Below, piece after piece: positions 35,951 to 48,371 of a DNA stretch of 64,000 bases. This DNA is from Calcarisporiella thermophila CBS 279.70 (Eukaryota > Calcarisporiellomycota), in the NCBI RefSeq assembly GCF_041956535.1, contig NW_027192209.1:322092-386091 (forward strand), written 5' to 3'. Numbering within the stretch: the stretch's first letter is position 1; each line of letters starts with the position of its first letter. Made by a program: the position numbers and the translations under genes. The notes under the pieces were generated by a model. The model saw only the letters and a list, made by a program, of their open reading frames with translations, was not told the origin of the DNA and made no database searches.

Positions 35951-38879
35951 CTAAGGGTTGGCATTCCGGAGAGCTTGCAGAGCAGTTGCCACGCTCACCG
36001 ATTTGCGAATGCGATGGGCCAGTTGGCGTATTTCGGCGCGCTTCCTCTCCGCAGCCTTTCGCTCCGCAAGCTTCCTCTTTCTTTCCTTGGTAGGCCACAG
36101 CATGACGGTGCGCTCAAACGACCACCACCTATATGGAAAACAATATATCATGCCCACGGATCAACCTCTGAAATACAACTGGGACAAGCTCTCCACCCAC
36201 TTACCTCAACATGGCCACTTTAACCGCATCCAAGACGAACATATACGCAAGGGAGATTGCCATGATGGTGATGCCCCACGCCCATCCGATGGGGGCGTTC
36301 CTTTCTGCCTCGCCGAACGCCCCGTAAATGGACATGAACATGGCAAAGACCTGAGTGGCCAGGATCACTACCGTGAAAATGATCGACGGTAAATTCGTCC
36401 AGATGAAGCCGGGGATACGCGTCGAGAAAATCAGGAAGTGGGGGCACGAGGATATGTGCAGGTACATGATCGTATTGAGCTCAAAGTCCGTGACATGGAA
36501 ATAATCGCGTGCCGTGTAGAAAAAGGCGAAGGAGGCCGCGGAGAGGAACAGCGCAAGGACAAAGGACATGCACAAGAGCTGGCCGAGCCGCCATTTATCC
36601 GGACGATTGGATATCTGGGCGTTGTCCCAGGCAATCACGATGGTGGCCGCATCGTTCAGCACCGCGATCAAGATCAGCAGCAGCGGCGCCATCTCCCATT
36701 GCTCGATCAACGTGATCAAGAAGAAAAAGATGAGGAAGTGGATGGTGGAGGTGATACGGTAGAGAGAATAGGAGCGCATCCGCTGGAAGATGGCTCGCGA
36801 GGTTTTGATCCCATCCACGATGGTGGAGAGGCCGGGGGCAAGGAGCACAATATCCGAGGCAGAGCGGGCCGCGTCGGTGCACCCATGCACCGCAATGCCA
36901 ACATTGGCCTTCTTCAGCGCCGGCGCATCGTTCACCCCATCCCCCGTCATGCCCACCAGCAACCCCTTTTTCTGCAACAGCTCCACCACGCGGTATTTAT
37001 GCTCGGGGATCACCTGGGCAAACCCATCCGCACGCACACAGTGCTCCGTCACCTCCTCCTCTGATTTCTCGGGATCCACGAGATGGCCGGCATCCAGAAT
37101 GACGCGCTGCATGCCGAGGCGATGGGCGACCTCTTTTGCAATGATGAGCTGATCCCCCGTGACCATTTTCACATTCACCCCCATCCCCTCGCACTCGGCA
37201 ATCGTGTGGGCCGAATCGGGGCGGGGCGGGTCCAAGAGGGATATCATTCCAACGAGCTGGAAGGTCTCGACATCGCCCGGAAGCGTGCGGGCCACGCCTA
37301 GAGCGCGCAGGCCCCGCCGGGCAAGGGCATTCACCGCCCTTACCGCGTCATCGTCGCCGCCCACCAATTTAACAATGACTTGGGGCGCGCCCTTGGCCAC
37401 CCTGAACAAGCTCTGGGACTCGAGGTTCAACACCTTGGCTTGCGTCATCTTCGTGACCGAGTTGAAGGGAAGAAAAGAGGTCACCTTGTACCCGGGCACC
37501 ACGGTTTTACTCTCGCGATTCTTCAGGATCTCGAGCTTCTCCTCCGCTGCACGCCGCACCGCAACCTCAATGGGATCGTTGGCGCCCGGCTCGGCGGCGA
37601 GGTACGCATACAGCAGCAGGTCCTCCTCGGTGAACCCCTTGCTGAGGTAGGGCTTATCGAAGGTGAGCTCGTTGAGGGTCAGCGTGCCGGTCTTATCGGA
37701 GCAGAGCACCGATACCGAGGCCAGCTCCTCCACCGCGGTCAGCCGTTTCACGATGACCTGCTTGCGCGCCAGTTGCTTCGCCCCAAACGCCATGGTGACG
37801 GACATGACGGTGGGCAGCCCCACCGGGATGGCGGCGATGGTCAGCACGAGGATCTTCTTGATCGAGTCCAGCGGGTCGCGAGCCTGGGTGATGCCCAACA
37901 GGTAGCCGAGGAGGACGAGCACCATGATGACGGTGATGAGGATGAGGAAGTTTCCGATCCGGTTGATGATTTTTTGGAAGTGCCCTTCCTCCGTGGTGAT
38001 CGAGATGAGGTTGGCGGCCCGGCCGATGAAGGTGTGGGCGCCGGTCTTGGTGACCACGGCCATCTGTTGGCCCTGCTTGACGACCGACGAGGAGTACACC
38101 GTGCTCCCCTTGTTCTTCGTGACGGGGAGTGATTCTCCCGTGAGGGCCGACTGGTCCACATGGAGGTCGCCCTCCGTCTCCTCCCCGTTCACCCCGATCC
38201 CAAGCAGCCGAGCGTCGGCGGGGATGATATCCCCCAGCCGCAAAACAATGATGTCGCCGGGCACCAGCTCCGCCGCATCCACTTCCGTCAGTTTTCCATC
38301 GCGCCAGACCCGAGTCTTGAGGGCCAGGTTCTGCTTCAACGCGTCGAGGGCGCTCTCTGCCTTGGCCTCCTCGGCAAACCCAATGGCGGCGTTGACGAAC
38401 AGAAGGCCCACGATGATTCCGAAATCAATCCAGTCCCGGGTGACACCTGCCAGGATGCATGCGATCTCAATCAGGTAAGCGATCGCGCCCGTGAAGAAGC
38501 TGAGGAATTTGAGGATGGGGTTAGTCCGTTTCTCGACCAGCTCGTTGCGCCCGAAGTTGGCCAGCCGTTCCGCGGCCTCCTCCGACGTCAGCCCCTTGGA
38601 GGGGTCGGTGTGCAGCAACTTCTCGCGCTCCGGATCGATCTCGTCCTCGTGCTCGGTATGCTTGTGTTCCTAAAACCAGGATGGAGGTTAGTTTGACTTG
38701 AGGCTTCAGCCCAGGACCCAGGGCCGAGTCGGTATCGCTTCTACCTCGAACTCCACCCCGCTCTTCTCCTCCTGCTTCTTTTCAGACGCATCTCCATCCG
38801 CTGCCGGCGGCTTTTCCTCCGATGCTGGGGCTGTGTTTGGCATCTCATCCCCATTTTGCATCTTTTCAGTTTCCGTCAT
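35951..38879 (-). CDS. PMA1: Plasma-membrane P-type (IIIA) proton ATPase
   Basis: Three exons, 38879-38745, 38669-36205 and 36128-35951, make 925 residues. Exon 1 is an acidic, Pro/Ala-rich leader. The body has the actuator loop (DQSALTGESLPVTK), the phosphorylation site CSDKTGTLTLNEL, the nucleotide-binding KGAPQ and the hinge MTGDGVNDAPALKKANVGIAV. Ten membrane helices are expected and the M4 PVGLPTVM motif fits type III. A TAA directly follows MLR in the genomic frame, but splicing at GTAAGT continues into a third exon that adds about 58 residues, very rich in Arg, Lys and Ala: a basic C-terminal tail of the kind that regulates such pumps. It exports protons and sets membrane potential. 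Codon use is strongly GC-biased compared with the left third of the window. Confidence 0.95.
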
Positions 38880-40923
38880 TGCGACTCAATCCAGCTTCTG
38901 ATCAGCAGAGTTTCCGAAGGAATCCAAACCAATGACGACGAATTAAAGTCAAGTTGATATTTGAGAGACAAGACAGCTCCCACTTATAAAGAAATAGCTA
39001 AACAACGCAATAGGTAGGGGGGAGGGCCGGTGGGGACTTTCCTCGCGAATATGAAAACTCTCCGGCATTGATTACAGGGGGTGCCCATGCTCTTCAGAAC
39101 AAGCGTGAAACTCGATTCATCTTGCGGAAGGAAAGATTTAATATAGAAGAGTTTTAACTCGCATTGCATCCTAAACAAAAGGAGATCCCCCATTCTTTAA
39201 GAATCCACGCGGCCGAGGGGGATACTATTTGTGCAGCATGTTAATAACGCGACCTGTTTTGGAGCTCAGCCAACACCCTGTGTAATTTTAATTAAAGAAA
39301 CGAATGTAACGCAGCATTTGTGAAATTGCAGAGAGGATTCATCTTTGCCGGAATTTTTTTTTTGTTTGGCCGGCAGAGAGCTCTTGCTCACGCAAGAAAA
39401 GAAAACAAACAAGGAGGGGGAAAACAACAACATACACGCCGTGGGAGGCGAAAAGCTGCGGTGGGAGCCGCTCGGCGCTCCTGCTTTGATGAAACCAGAG
39501 CCTCTTTGGATTCTCGAAGAGGCCGACTTCCCCCGCGAGGCCTCAGGGCTTCCCGAGCAGCAGGCTCAAAGCGCGCCGGTTTGTTTGCACCAGTATGGAA
39601 ACGCAGCCAAAGAGGAGCGAAATACGCCAAACCCAAGGCGACGGCCCTAGCCCTCATGTGCACAAACCTTCTTCCTTGGTCATTGGGCGAATGCACCTCG
39701 AGATTGGCTCCTGATCGAGCTTTTTACTTGCAAAGCTTGTAACCCCGTGGGCTCCATGACAGGAAACCATAAATCCTCATATATAAGCAGGCCTTGGCCG
39801 GATTCTCCGCTGCCTTTTCCCCCACTTCGGCTAAAAATCCTTCCCATTCTCCTGCATTTTCGCATTCCGAGCCTTCGATCTTCACCACGCCCTATGCCGC
39901 ACGCCATTGCCCCGCCACCCATGCCCACCATGACAGGCTCCATGGAGAGCGAGCCGCCGCTATGCAAACGGTGCTGGAGTCGACATAGCCCAAATGAGCC
40001 CTGCTACTGGTAGTTTGAGGTTGAGAATGGACATTCCATTCGACCTTCTCACTCCTCCCAATGAGCGCGTTCAATCATGTATTTTGCTATCTACTAGTTG
40101 CACCCATTCCTCATGGCCTTATTACTACTGGAAAAACTCGTCTTCCTTGTATTTTGTTTATTCACATGTATATCTCTACTTTTAGCTTCATTGAGAGCCC
40201 TTTTGTTCAAAATTGCCCTTGTTCATGTGCAAGCTTCCATAAATCTATTTTTTGGGGGGAGGGAAATTGATACCGAACTTTGACACATCCAAGTCCTAGC
40301 TAAATGGGCAATTTACGAGTAATTTGTAAGAAACGCGACGTTGGAATTGGATCAGCCGGGCGCAATCGGAAATTGACACTGGGCACGTTTGGATGACACA
40401 AGAGCAGAGTAAGCCACGTCGCCTGTCCTTCCGAAAGCTTTTAAGTTTGACGGTATGAAGGGAGAAGAGGCGTTGGCCCCAATTTGAAAAGACGTATCGA
40501 CATGTACGAGGGGATGGATCGCATCCCACTCTTGGCAAATCGGGGGCAATTTGCCAAGGGAGAGGATAGGCGCTGGGGGAGGGTGGGAGAACTTGGGGGC
40601 CGTACAAAAGTGATTCCGGAGAGGAATGATGTTATGCAGCACACGGGGAAGAGGTGGCACGATTTTGACTTATAATGATTGATTTGCTATAATGCCCTTC
40701 CAGGCTCATATAGTTGCATTCGTCTAGATATGCTAGAACAAAAAACGAAAGAGAGGAAATTAAAGCCACAACTGGCTAATGCGATCTGTTAGCAATATTC
40801 GAAGTAGTCTTTCAAAGCCACCTTCTCGATTAGGTTAGGTTAGAATATGGATGCGATTGAATTTACGGGAACTCGTTTACTGAATAAAACATTAGCCGAT
40901 TTGTACGTTAACATTTCTACAGC
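38880..40923. promoter_or_regulatory. 2.0-kb intergenic region upstream of PMA1 and DRG1
   Basis: Divergent starts at 38879 (minus) and 40924 (plus). Near 39200-40300 the DNA is GC-rich with many short frames, none convincing. A TATA-like element (tcatatataagcag, about 39778-39790) and pyrimidine tracts occur, hinting at an unannotated non-coding or short transcript. Nothing firm. Confidence 0.4.
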
Positions 40924-42555
40924 ATGGTAAATGTCTTGTGCCTACGGATGGCAAATCGATTCTTAGTAATCTATACGATAATGCCTCTTAGGGTATCCTC
41001 GAACGAATTAGCGAAATCGAAGCGGAAATCAATAGAACACAAAAAAATAAAGCTACAGAACACCATCTTGGACTGCTCAAAGCCAAACTTGCAAAGTATC
41101 GCGCCCAGCTACTCGAGCCCACATCAAAATCAAGCGGAAAGGGGGAAGGGTTTGCAGTAACTAAGAGCGGCAATGCAACGGTAGCACTCATCGGATTTCC
41201 GTCTGTGGGTAAATCGACCCTGTTGGGTAAAGTGACCAAGACGCATTCAGTGGGTAGGTTTGCTTGAATTTCCCGACGTCTACATTCATTGCAATAATCT
41301 CGGATGATTCCTTTTGCCTACATTAGCCGCCAGTTATGAGTTCACAACTCTCACTTGTATCCCTGGAAAGATCGAGTATAAGGGTGCTAGCATTCAGCTT
41401 CTCGATCTACCAGGTATTATTGAAGGCGCAGCTCAGGGTGAGTGGATATGCATTTTTGACAGGGAGCACAGATAGCTAAAGGGTTTCTATAATTGCAGGC
41501 AAGGGTCGTGGGAAACAAGTGGTGGCAGTGGCTCGTACTGCTGACTTAGTCCTAATGATGCTGGACGCGACCAAGAGTGAGCAGCAGAGGTATATACCGT
41601 TTCTTTGCGCTCTCGATCAGCCTCCTGACAATTTTTCTGCTCTATTCTGTAGATATCTATTAGAGCGCGAGTTAGAGGCTGTAGGCATTCGGTTAAATAA
41701 ACAACGGCCTAATGTGTACTTCAAGGTCTTTACCCATCCATGTGTGCGCGCTATTTTTGCTAGGTTTTTTTTTAACCATTTCCCTTTGCTACATAGGTGA
41801 AGAAGGGAGGAGGCATAAGCTTCAACGCAACCGTGAAGCTGACCTATTTGACGGCTAGACTTGTACAAAATATTCTACATGATTATAGTAAGATCTCCTC
41901 GGTCTGTGTCCCTCTCTACCCCCTAATAACTCGTCTTTCGATGGATTGGTTTGAATCTGCGTAGAAATTTTCAATGCAGAGGTGCTGATACGCGAGGATA
42001 TCACCGTCGACGAGTTCATTGACGTCGTATTATCCAACGTCAAATACATCAAATGCCTATATGTAGGTGTCCATAGCCTCAAGTTCTATTTTTTTTTTCC
42101 TCACCTGTATTGAGACATCCCGATCATAGTGCTTTAACAAAATCGATCAAATCACAGTCGAGGAGGTGGATCGTTTGGCACGACAGCCCAATACCGTCGT
42201 GGTCAGTTGCGAAAATGATCTCAACTTGGACTATTTAATCGAAAAGATATGGCAGGTGAGTCGATGATCCGCAGCTTGCGTGGTGAGCTAAAGCTAATCA
42301 CCTCTCTCCACTCAGAAATTGGACCTTATCCGGATCTACACCAAGAAGCGCGGAGAATTCCCGGATTTCAACGAGGGCATTATCATTCGCAATGGAAGCT
42401 CGGTGGCCGACGTGTGCCGCTACATTCACCGATCGCTTGTGGACGACATGCGGTACGCATACTGCTGGGGCTCCTCTTGTAAGCACGTTTGTCAAAAGGT
42501 CGGGAAGGATCATGTCCTGGAAGACGAGGATGTGCTCCAAATAGTAAAAAAGTAA
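40924..42555 (+). CDS. DRG1: Developmentally regulated GTP-binding protein DRG1 (Rbg1)
   Basis: Nine exons: 40924-40926 (the ATG alone), 40992-41253, 41327-41437, 41499-41589, 41653-41725, 41797-41887, 41965-42062, 42130-42255 and 42316-42555. The spliced start [20 protein letters not shown] is that of DRG proteins. GTPase motifs follow: [20 protein letters not shown] (G1), [11 protein letters not shown] (G2), [12 protein letters not shown] (G3) and CFNKID (G4). The C-terminal TGS domain ends in [17 protein letters not shown]1 associates with translating ribosomes and is bound by DFRP1/Tma46. A K-rich stretch after the start belongs to the helix-turn-helix of the family. The unusual feature is that exon 1 supplies only the initiator codon. 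Confidence 0.95.
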
Positions 42556-42939
42556 GCAACATGGTGTTTCTCATTTTTCCTATTGGATTTTTCCTAATGA
42601 TTTGCTTTTTTTTTTCTTTTTCTCTCCCCTCCCCCACCCCCTGAAATAGGATCTAATTCCCTTGTCACAACCAAATCTCAAATAAAATTCTCAATTTCAT
42701 AAAAGGGTTCTGGTGACCTGAGCTGTCCACAGTCCACAGGTTCTTGGTTAAACGAATCAGAGCTGTGTGCAAAATGCCAAATTGGATCTTTATATCTGAA
42801 TATCGATTGTTTACTTTCTATCCTGAATTATAAGGAATGTAATGATTGTTTAGTGTTTTCAAACTTTCCATCCGTCACCATTCACTTGTTCTCCTTTTGT
42901 CTTCTACACTTGCACCGCCTTCTTCATTCCACCTAATAT
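42556..42939. other. Intergenic between tandem plus-strand genes
   Basis: 384 bp holding the DRG1 3' region and the promoter of the magnesium transporter gene. An AATAAAAT element (about 42680) may be a polyadenylation signal. No gene is seen. Confidence 0.5.
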
Positions 42940-45009
42940 ATGGATTCTGGTCATCCAAGCATGACATCGGATCAGCAGCAGCCAACTAGAAAGCGTTCCC
43001 TGATTAGACGCCGCACATTATCCCGCGATGATCGCCCAGCCCCCAATCTCCTCTCCGCCTCTGAAATCGATGCGGGCCAGCAGGCCGAATCTCCCACCGA
43101 TTACATAATCCAAATGGCTATCCACCGCAACAGTAGCGACAGCTCTTCTGCTGAAATTCAATTGCAGCAGGCTACTTCATCTCCCCGCACAACACGAAGA
43201 CGGCCGTCCAATGTGGAGGAGGATGTGTGTTTTCCCCTGCTTCCTGATATCAAAACTACCTCAAAGAATGGGATTGACCACGATGCACTGGGGGCGTATT
43301 TGAGAGGCGAATTAATACCCGCCTCGCGCTCTGGCAATGACCCATCAGATACAACGGTGGAGCCAGAAGGAGACACTTTAAATGAAAAGGACCCGCTGAA
43401 GGGCGATCTATCCAAGCCGATCGTACCTGAAAGAAGAAAGGTAGCCATGCCTATTCCCCCCTTCCCTCTCCCGTTATCTGATCCCTTCTTAATTGATTGT
43501 TTTCGTGTGCTATAGCAACTTGAATCGGAACGCTTTAGTTTCTATTCCCCCGCCACGGGTGTTATATATGCGGAAACTTTCAACGAACTCACTCATGAGG
43601 GAAAATCCATCATTGACATGTTGTCCACCAGCGGATGGTGGATCGACATCTTGTCGCCCACCGATGCTGAGATGCGAGCTTTTAGTCGGGTGAGGGACCT
43701 TGTCGAAAGGGATCGAATTAGGATATAGGACTGACCATCTATCCTTTAGATATTTCGTATTCATCCGTTAACTACAGAGGACATCCAAACGGAAGAGGCA
43801 CGGGAAAAGTGCGAAGCTTTTCCAAATTATATGTTCGTGTGCATTCGCACCTTTGATCAAGACCACTACTCTCCAGGCTATCTAGACCCGATTAGCATGT
43901 ACAGCGTCGTGATGCCGGATGGGATTCTCACCGTCCATCATAGGCCGATTCCCCACGCAGAGAATGTTCGAGCCCGTATTGAGCAGCTTCAAAACCATAT
44001 CACCATTACTCCAGGTACTGTCATCGCCAACCATCTTTTTAAGCTTGATGCTGACCCCATGCCCACTGCATAGAGTGGATTAACTATGCCATTATTGATG
44101 ATATCACCGATTCGTTCGCCCCCCTCATTCAACACATCGAGTTGGAGGTGGATTCCATCGATGAGCTTGTGCTGATTCTCAAGGAATCCGAGCAAAGCGA
44201 CATGCTTCGACGCATCGGGCACTGCCGAAAGAAGGTCATGGGTCTGCTGAAGCTCCTCAATCCCAAGGTGGACGTGGTGCGTGGGCTGATCAAAAGATGC
44301 GAGGACTTTGACAAGGAAGTGTCTAGCAGCTCAACCACCATCGCAAGCGGAACGCGTGCCACCATGGGCTCGGGGCCCATCACATCGACAGGCCTGGCCA
44401 GCTCTGGAATTCCTGGTCCCTATGGGCCCATACCATCCGCGGCCGTCCCACCTCTGCCCGGAAACAATGGTTCCACTGCTTACGGGGTGTATCCGACCCA
44501 GAGCTTGTCGCTAGGAGGAAATATCCTCCACAACGATGTGAACCTATTCTTGGGAGATATCCAAGGTACCGTCCTAACCTTGTATTGTGTGATCTCTTTA
44601 TACTGAGCCGCCCTTTTCTTGGTAGATCACTTGATAACCATGCTCCAAAACTTGAACCACTTTGAGCAAATTCTCGCCCGCTCGCATTACAATTACCTCG
44701 CTCAGATCAGCATCGAGCTGACCCAAGTGAGCAATCGGACGAACGATGTCGTTGGGCGCCTGACGGTATTTGCCACCGTGCTTGTGCCGCTTAACGTGAT
44801 CACTGGTTTGTGGGGGATGAACGTCCCTGTTCCAGGAATGGATAGGTAGTTCGAATTCACTTTGACTTGAATGTTCACCCACCGCTAACGCTTGCACTTG
44901 TCCTTTCTTCAATAGCAAGGGTTTGGTGTGGTTTTTCTGGATTGTCGGATTCTTGTGTATTTTCGTGCTTGTCGCGGTGGCGTTTGCAAAGCGGGCCGGT
45001 CTTTGTTAG
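42940..45009 (+). CDS. CorA-type magnesium transporter (Alr1/Mnr2 family)
   Basis: Six exons, 42940-43440, 43516-43689, 43750-44014, 44074-44565, 44626-44845 and 44916-45009, join in phase. The long N-terminal cytosolic part is Ser/Arg-rich. The CorA core includes WWIDILSPTDAEM, IHPLTTEDI (shared by Alr/Mnr2), the long helix around QHIELEVDSIDELVLILKES, and a Pro/Gly-rich insert. At the C-terminus, TM1 ends with the pore signature GLWGMNVPVPGM (Gly-Met-Asn), and TM2 (VWFFWIVGFLCIFVLVAVAF) lies in the last exon. It should form a pentameric Mg2+ channel in the plasma or vacuolar membrane. Alr and Mnr2 cannot be told apart from this sequence. Confidence 0.92.
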
Positions 45010-45555
45010 AGAGCCGTTTTCCTCTCCCGCTCTGGTATTGTTTCATTTTCTTGTATTTGTGCAATTTATTTCCTTCTTTCTCTCCAAGAAACACCTTTAT
45101 CATTCTCGACGCTATTTTATTTTTGGCTATTTATTCTCCTTCCTTTCTGCCAGCCCTGCCACTTTTTTTTCTCTCGTTCGGTACCTTTAACTACGTATCC
45201 CCCCCCTAATCCAAATTCTAATACCTATTTTTAATGCTTCATTCAACTGAAGGGTATATATATACTTTTTCTTTTATTCCAAAAATATAGACCCATTTTA
45301 TAACCCAGAGTGGTTGTCGACCTGAGCCCCATAGGCTACTCAGTCATTCTATGAGGGCCATCGACCAACACGAGCTTAGCGATGGAAGTCGCACGGCTTT
45401 GAACAGAAAGGTGGCGTAGTCAATTCATTTGTATCATTCTCAAATGGATGCGATTTCCTGGACTTGTATTCCATCTATCTGGTTAGCTTTCTCTCCCTAA
45501 ACATACCGGAATCCTCTGATCATCGATAGGAGTTTGAAAGGAGAGATAGAGAACC
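45010..45555. other. Intergenic between tandem plus-strand genes
   Basis: 546 bp, pyrimidine-rich on the plus strand at 45030-45200. No gene is seen. Confidence 0.5.
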
Positions 45556-47147
45556 ATGACTACACGGCCCGATCCACCCTACCGGACCATCACCGATCAA
45601 TCCCTACCTACGCATGTGTCGCCAAGTACCACAGCCGCTAGACAGAAGCGAGTAAAACGGTCTGCCAGCTCTGGGGCGCACACGGACACCGAATTAGAAG
45701 GCCCAGCTCCAAGAGTAACCCCGGTGGCCACAACTGTGCTTGCCAATCCAACGCTAGGGGCACCGCGCCAAAAGCCCACCCAACCATTGCGCACCACCAA
45801 AACCTCGCAAAAGCTGGTCATTTTCCCTGAAGATGATCGTGTCATTCCGCCCCCCGTAGAGGAGCCCACCATATTCGACCAGGCTCCCACCTATGTTGAC
45901 ACGCAGCGCACTGAGGCCGAGCGCATGCCAAAAGACATGCGTGCGGATGCCAACATTCCCCGCGCGACCGCCTACTACACCGCCGGGAGTTGCGATTTGC
46001 AAGCCCTCGCCGCCTACCTCAAAAACATACACGGCGTACGGCCACGTAAGTACGACGAATGCCTGTACGCCCCCTACCATTTCCCCCTGCTACCTGGGAC
46101 GGCGGACGCTCGCTTGAAGAGTTCGCCCCCGCTGCGCTCGCCGGGGGGGAATGTGATTCACGACAAACAGCTGGAGACGATCGAGAACATCAACCTGATG
46201 ACCGATGGAAATCGCATGTCCAGCTCTCCCTCGTCCGCCGATAAGACGGCGGAGCCTCATCTCATCGACGATTTCGAATCCAAGCGCCGCTCTACAGAGG
46301 TGGTGCCGTTTGCGGGGGGGGAATGCTTTTTCTTCGACTACGGCGTCACCGTTTTCTGGAACTTCTCGGAGCGTGAGGAGATGCTTATTCTGGCGGACAT
46401 AGCCCGTTTCCAAAACAATCGGCTGTCGCAGGATGTGCGCGAAGAGTTCCACTTCCAGTATCAACCGGACGCGCTCGATCAGAAGCCACGGTGAGTAGAG
46501 TCTCTCTTGGCAGTGCCCGCCCCTTGTGCTAACCTCTACTAACGGGTATGCAGCATTTACAACGACATGATCACGATCAAGAGTGGCAACCATCTCCTCA
46601 AGCTAACGATCTCCCACGCCATTGCGCAGAGTACCGTGCTGGCCTACTACGAGGATGAAATGGACTCCACCATTGATGCCACCAAATCCATTCCACAGCG
46701 GCTGGCCCTCAGTGGCCACCTGGACATGAGCCGCACCCAAGTGACCAAGCTGAACGGACAGCTGTTCAAGCTGCGAATGCACGTGAACCTGGTATCGAAC
46801 GTGCTGGGTAGGCTATCATCATTGAATATCGGTGTTTGCGCACCGCTCTGATTTCTGTACTCTTGCTCCACCCAATAGACACCCCCGAGATATTCTGGAG
46901 CGAGCCCTCGCTTCAACCGCTCTACAATGTGATCAAGCTCTATCTCGAGATTCCGCAGCGGGCCAAAATCCTCAACGATCGCTGCGCGGTGCTTAGCGAT
47001 CTGCTCGAGGTTCTGCGAGAGCACATGAACAGCGCGCACATGCATTACCAGACGTGGATTATCATCTGGCTGATTGTGATTGCGGTCTTGGTTGCATGCG
47101 GCGAAATTTTTGTCAAGGCGCTGAATCAGGCAGCGGGTTTAGAGTGA
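45556..47147 (+). CDS. Rmd1/Rmd8-family (DUF155) protein
   Basis: Three exons, 45556-46490, 46554-46807 and 46879-47147, in phase, give about 485 residues. A Pro/Thr-rich disordered start leads to the conserved domain: ATAYYTAGSCDLQALAAYL, then ECFFFDYGVTVFWNFSEREE, then IYNDMITIKSGNHLLKLTISHA, TKLNGQLFKLRMHVNL and FWSEPSLQPLYN. One membrane helix (TWIIIWLIVIAVLVACGEIF) sits at the C-terminus, as in Rmd1. Yeast Rmd1 is linked to meiotic division and microtubule or mitochondrial organisation; the animal relative RMND1 is mitochondrial. No strong targeting sequence is visible here, and a cytosol-facing tail-anchored protein is likely. Confidence 0.9.
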
Positions 47148-48371
47148 ACTTGGTCCCCTTCCCCTCCCCCCTCCCTTCTCCCCTCACCTCCATGAGCCAC
47201 GGCGCTCCATTAGACATGCATTGTTATTTTCCCTCTCCAAGTGACTTCATGGATATGTGGGAAGGAGAATACGTGTGTATTTTAGCAGACTCTACCTTTT
47301 TTTTTTGTATATTGTTTTTTTTTATCATAATTCTTCCCGGGTTCCATGTAAGTTTTCTTTGCTCTCGCCTTTAAAGCCCAAGTAAACCCAACGTGTGAAA
47401 TATGGCCAGATCTACTCGAGCCATTTTCGGTTAACTTTTAGTGGACATCCATGCCCCTTTCATCTGGCGTTTTCTCACCCAATATAAAAGCAGGTTGATT
47501 GGATTTTTATTTTACTCTTTCACTCTGCCACTTTGGCTTTTTGAGTGATCCAGCTTTCCTGATAACATCCTCACCTACGCGAGGCGACGGTGCAGGTTGT
47601 AACTATTTGCGCAAACAAAGTCCCGCTGCCCCTAACACGAAGCGCCTAAAATAGGGCCAGCCAGAGAGATTGGTAATAAAGTGATGGAGGCACAAGGGCT
47701 CTATGGTGGAAAACAGGCTATTTCTCTAAGAGGCCGATCGCGATCTTCACGATTCACGATTGGGCGGCCCAGCCAATCAAGCAGAATACACTTGGAGTAA
47801 GGCACAGCCATCAGGGAGGGGCATAGCATTTCATAGAAGCCGGCTGATTGCTCAAGCTGAGTCATGAAGTTGCCGAACTCTGGAAGTTTGGCCCCACGTG
47901 TCCCTGCGAAAGGGAGGGGATCATCTGGGTGGAAAAGAGCAATGCGAGGTGGGAAGGGATAATCGTTTTGCAGCTAGAGCCATAATTGGGTCGCCGTGAA
48001 ATGGAATGGGGAACATGTCGAGTTGGAAGAATCCGGCGGATCGAGCAAGACTTGTAGTTTTCTACCGATTTGGGAGTCTGAAATGAGCCTGATGTTCCGG
48101 ATAGCTATTGTGGCTTTTTGTGCTTGCGTTGGAGACTCTTCGCATCCCCCAAAATGGGGGATCGGACGCACGAGGAATGAAGTCACATTCGGGATTTTCT
48201 TGTGCTCTCGAGCAAGCCGTTAAAACGGATCCTGGAACTTCCCCTCCTCTTTCTCCTTGGTTGACTATTCCGCATTGCCCTTCAGTCATTGACGCTAGAA
48301 TCGAGAATCGCGCATGGTGCGATCTACACGGCTTTTGATCACATAATATTTATTCCCCAATCTCTTCATCC
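47148..48371. other. 1.2-kb intergenic region
   Basis: Between two plus-strand genes. The sequence is of balanced composition. I see no frame with protein character and no RNA gene. Unseen upstream exons of the next gene could lie here. Confidence 0.4.

Noticed and set aside
37380-38132. A 250-codon plus-strand frame (and 36438-37064)
   Set aside because: Antisense to the conserved core of the proton ATPase; biased composition from GC-rich codons.
40830-40848. TTAGG-like repeat (attaggttaggttag)
   Set aside because: Only two to three units in mid-contig; too short for a telomere or internal telomeric array.
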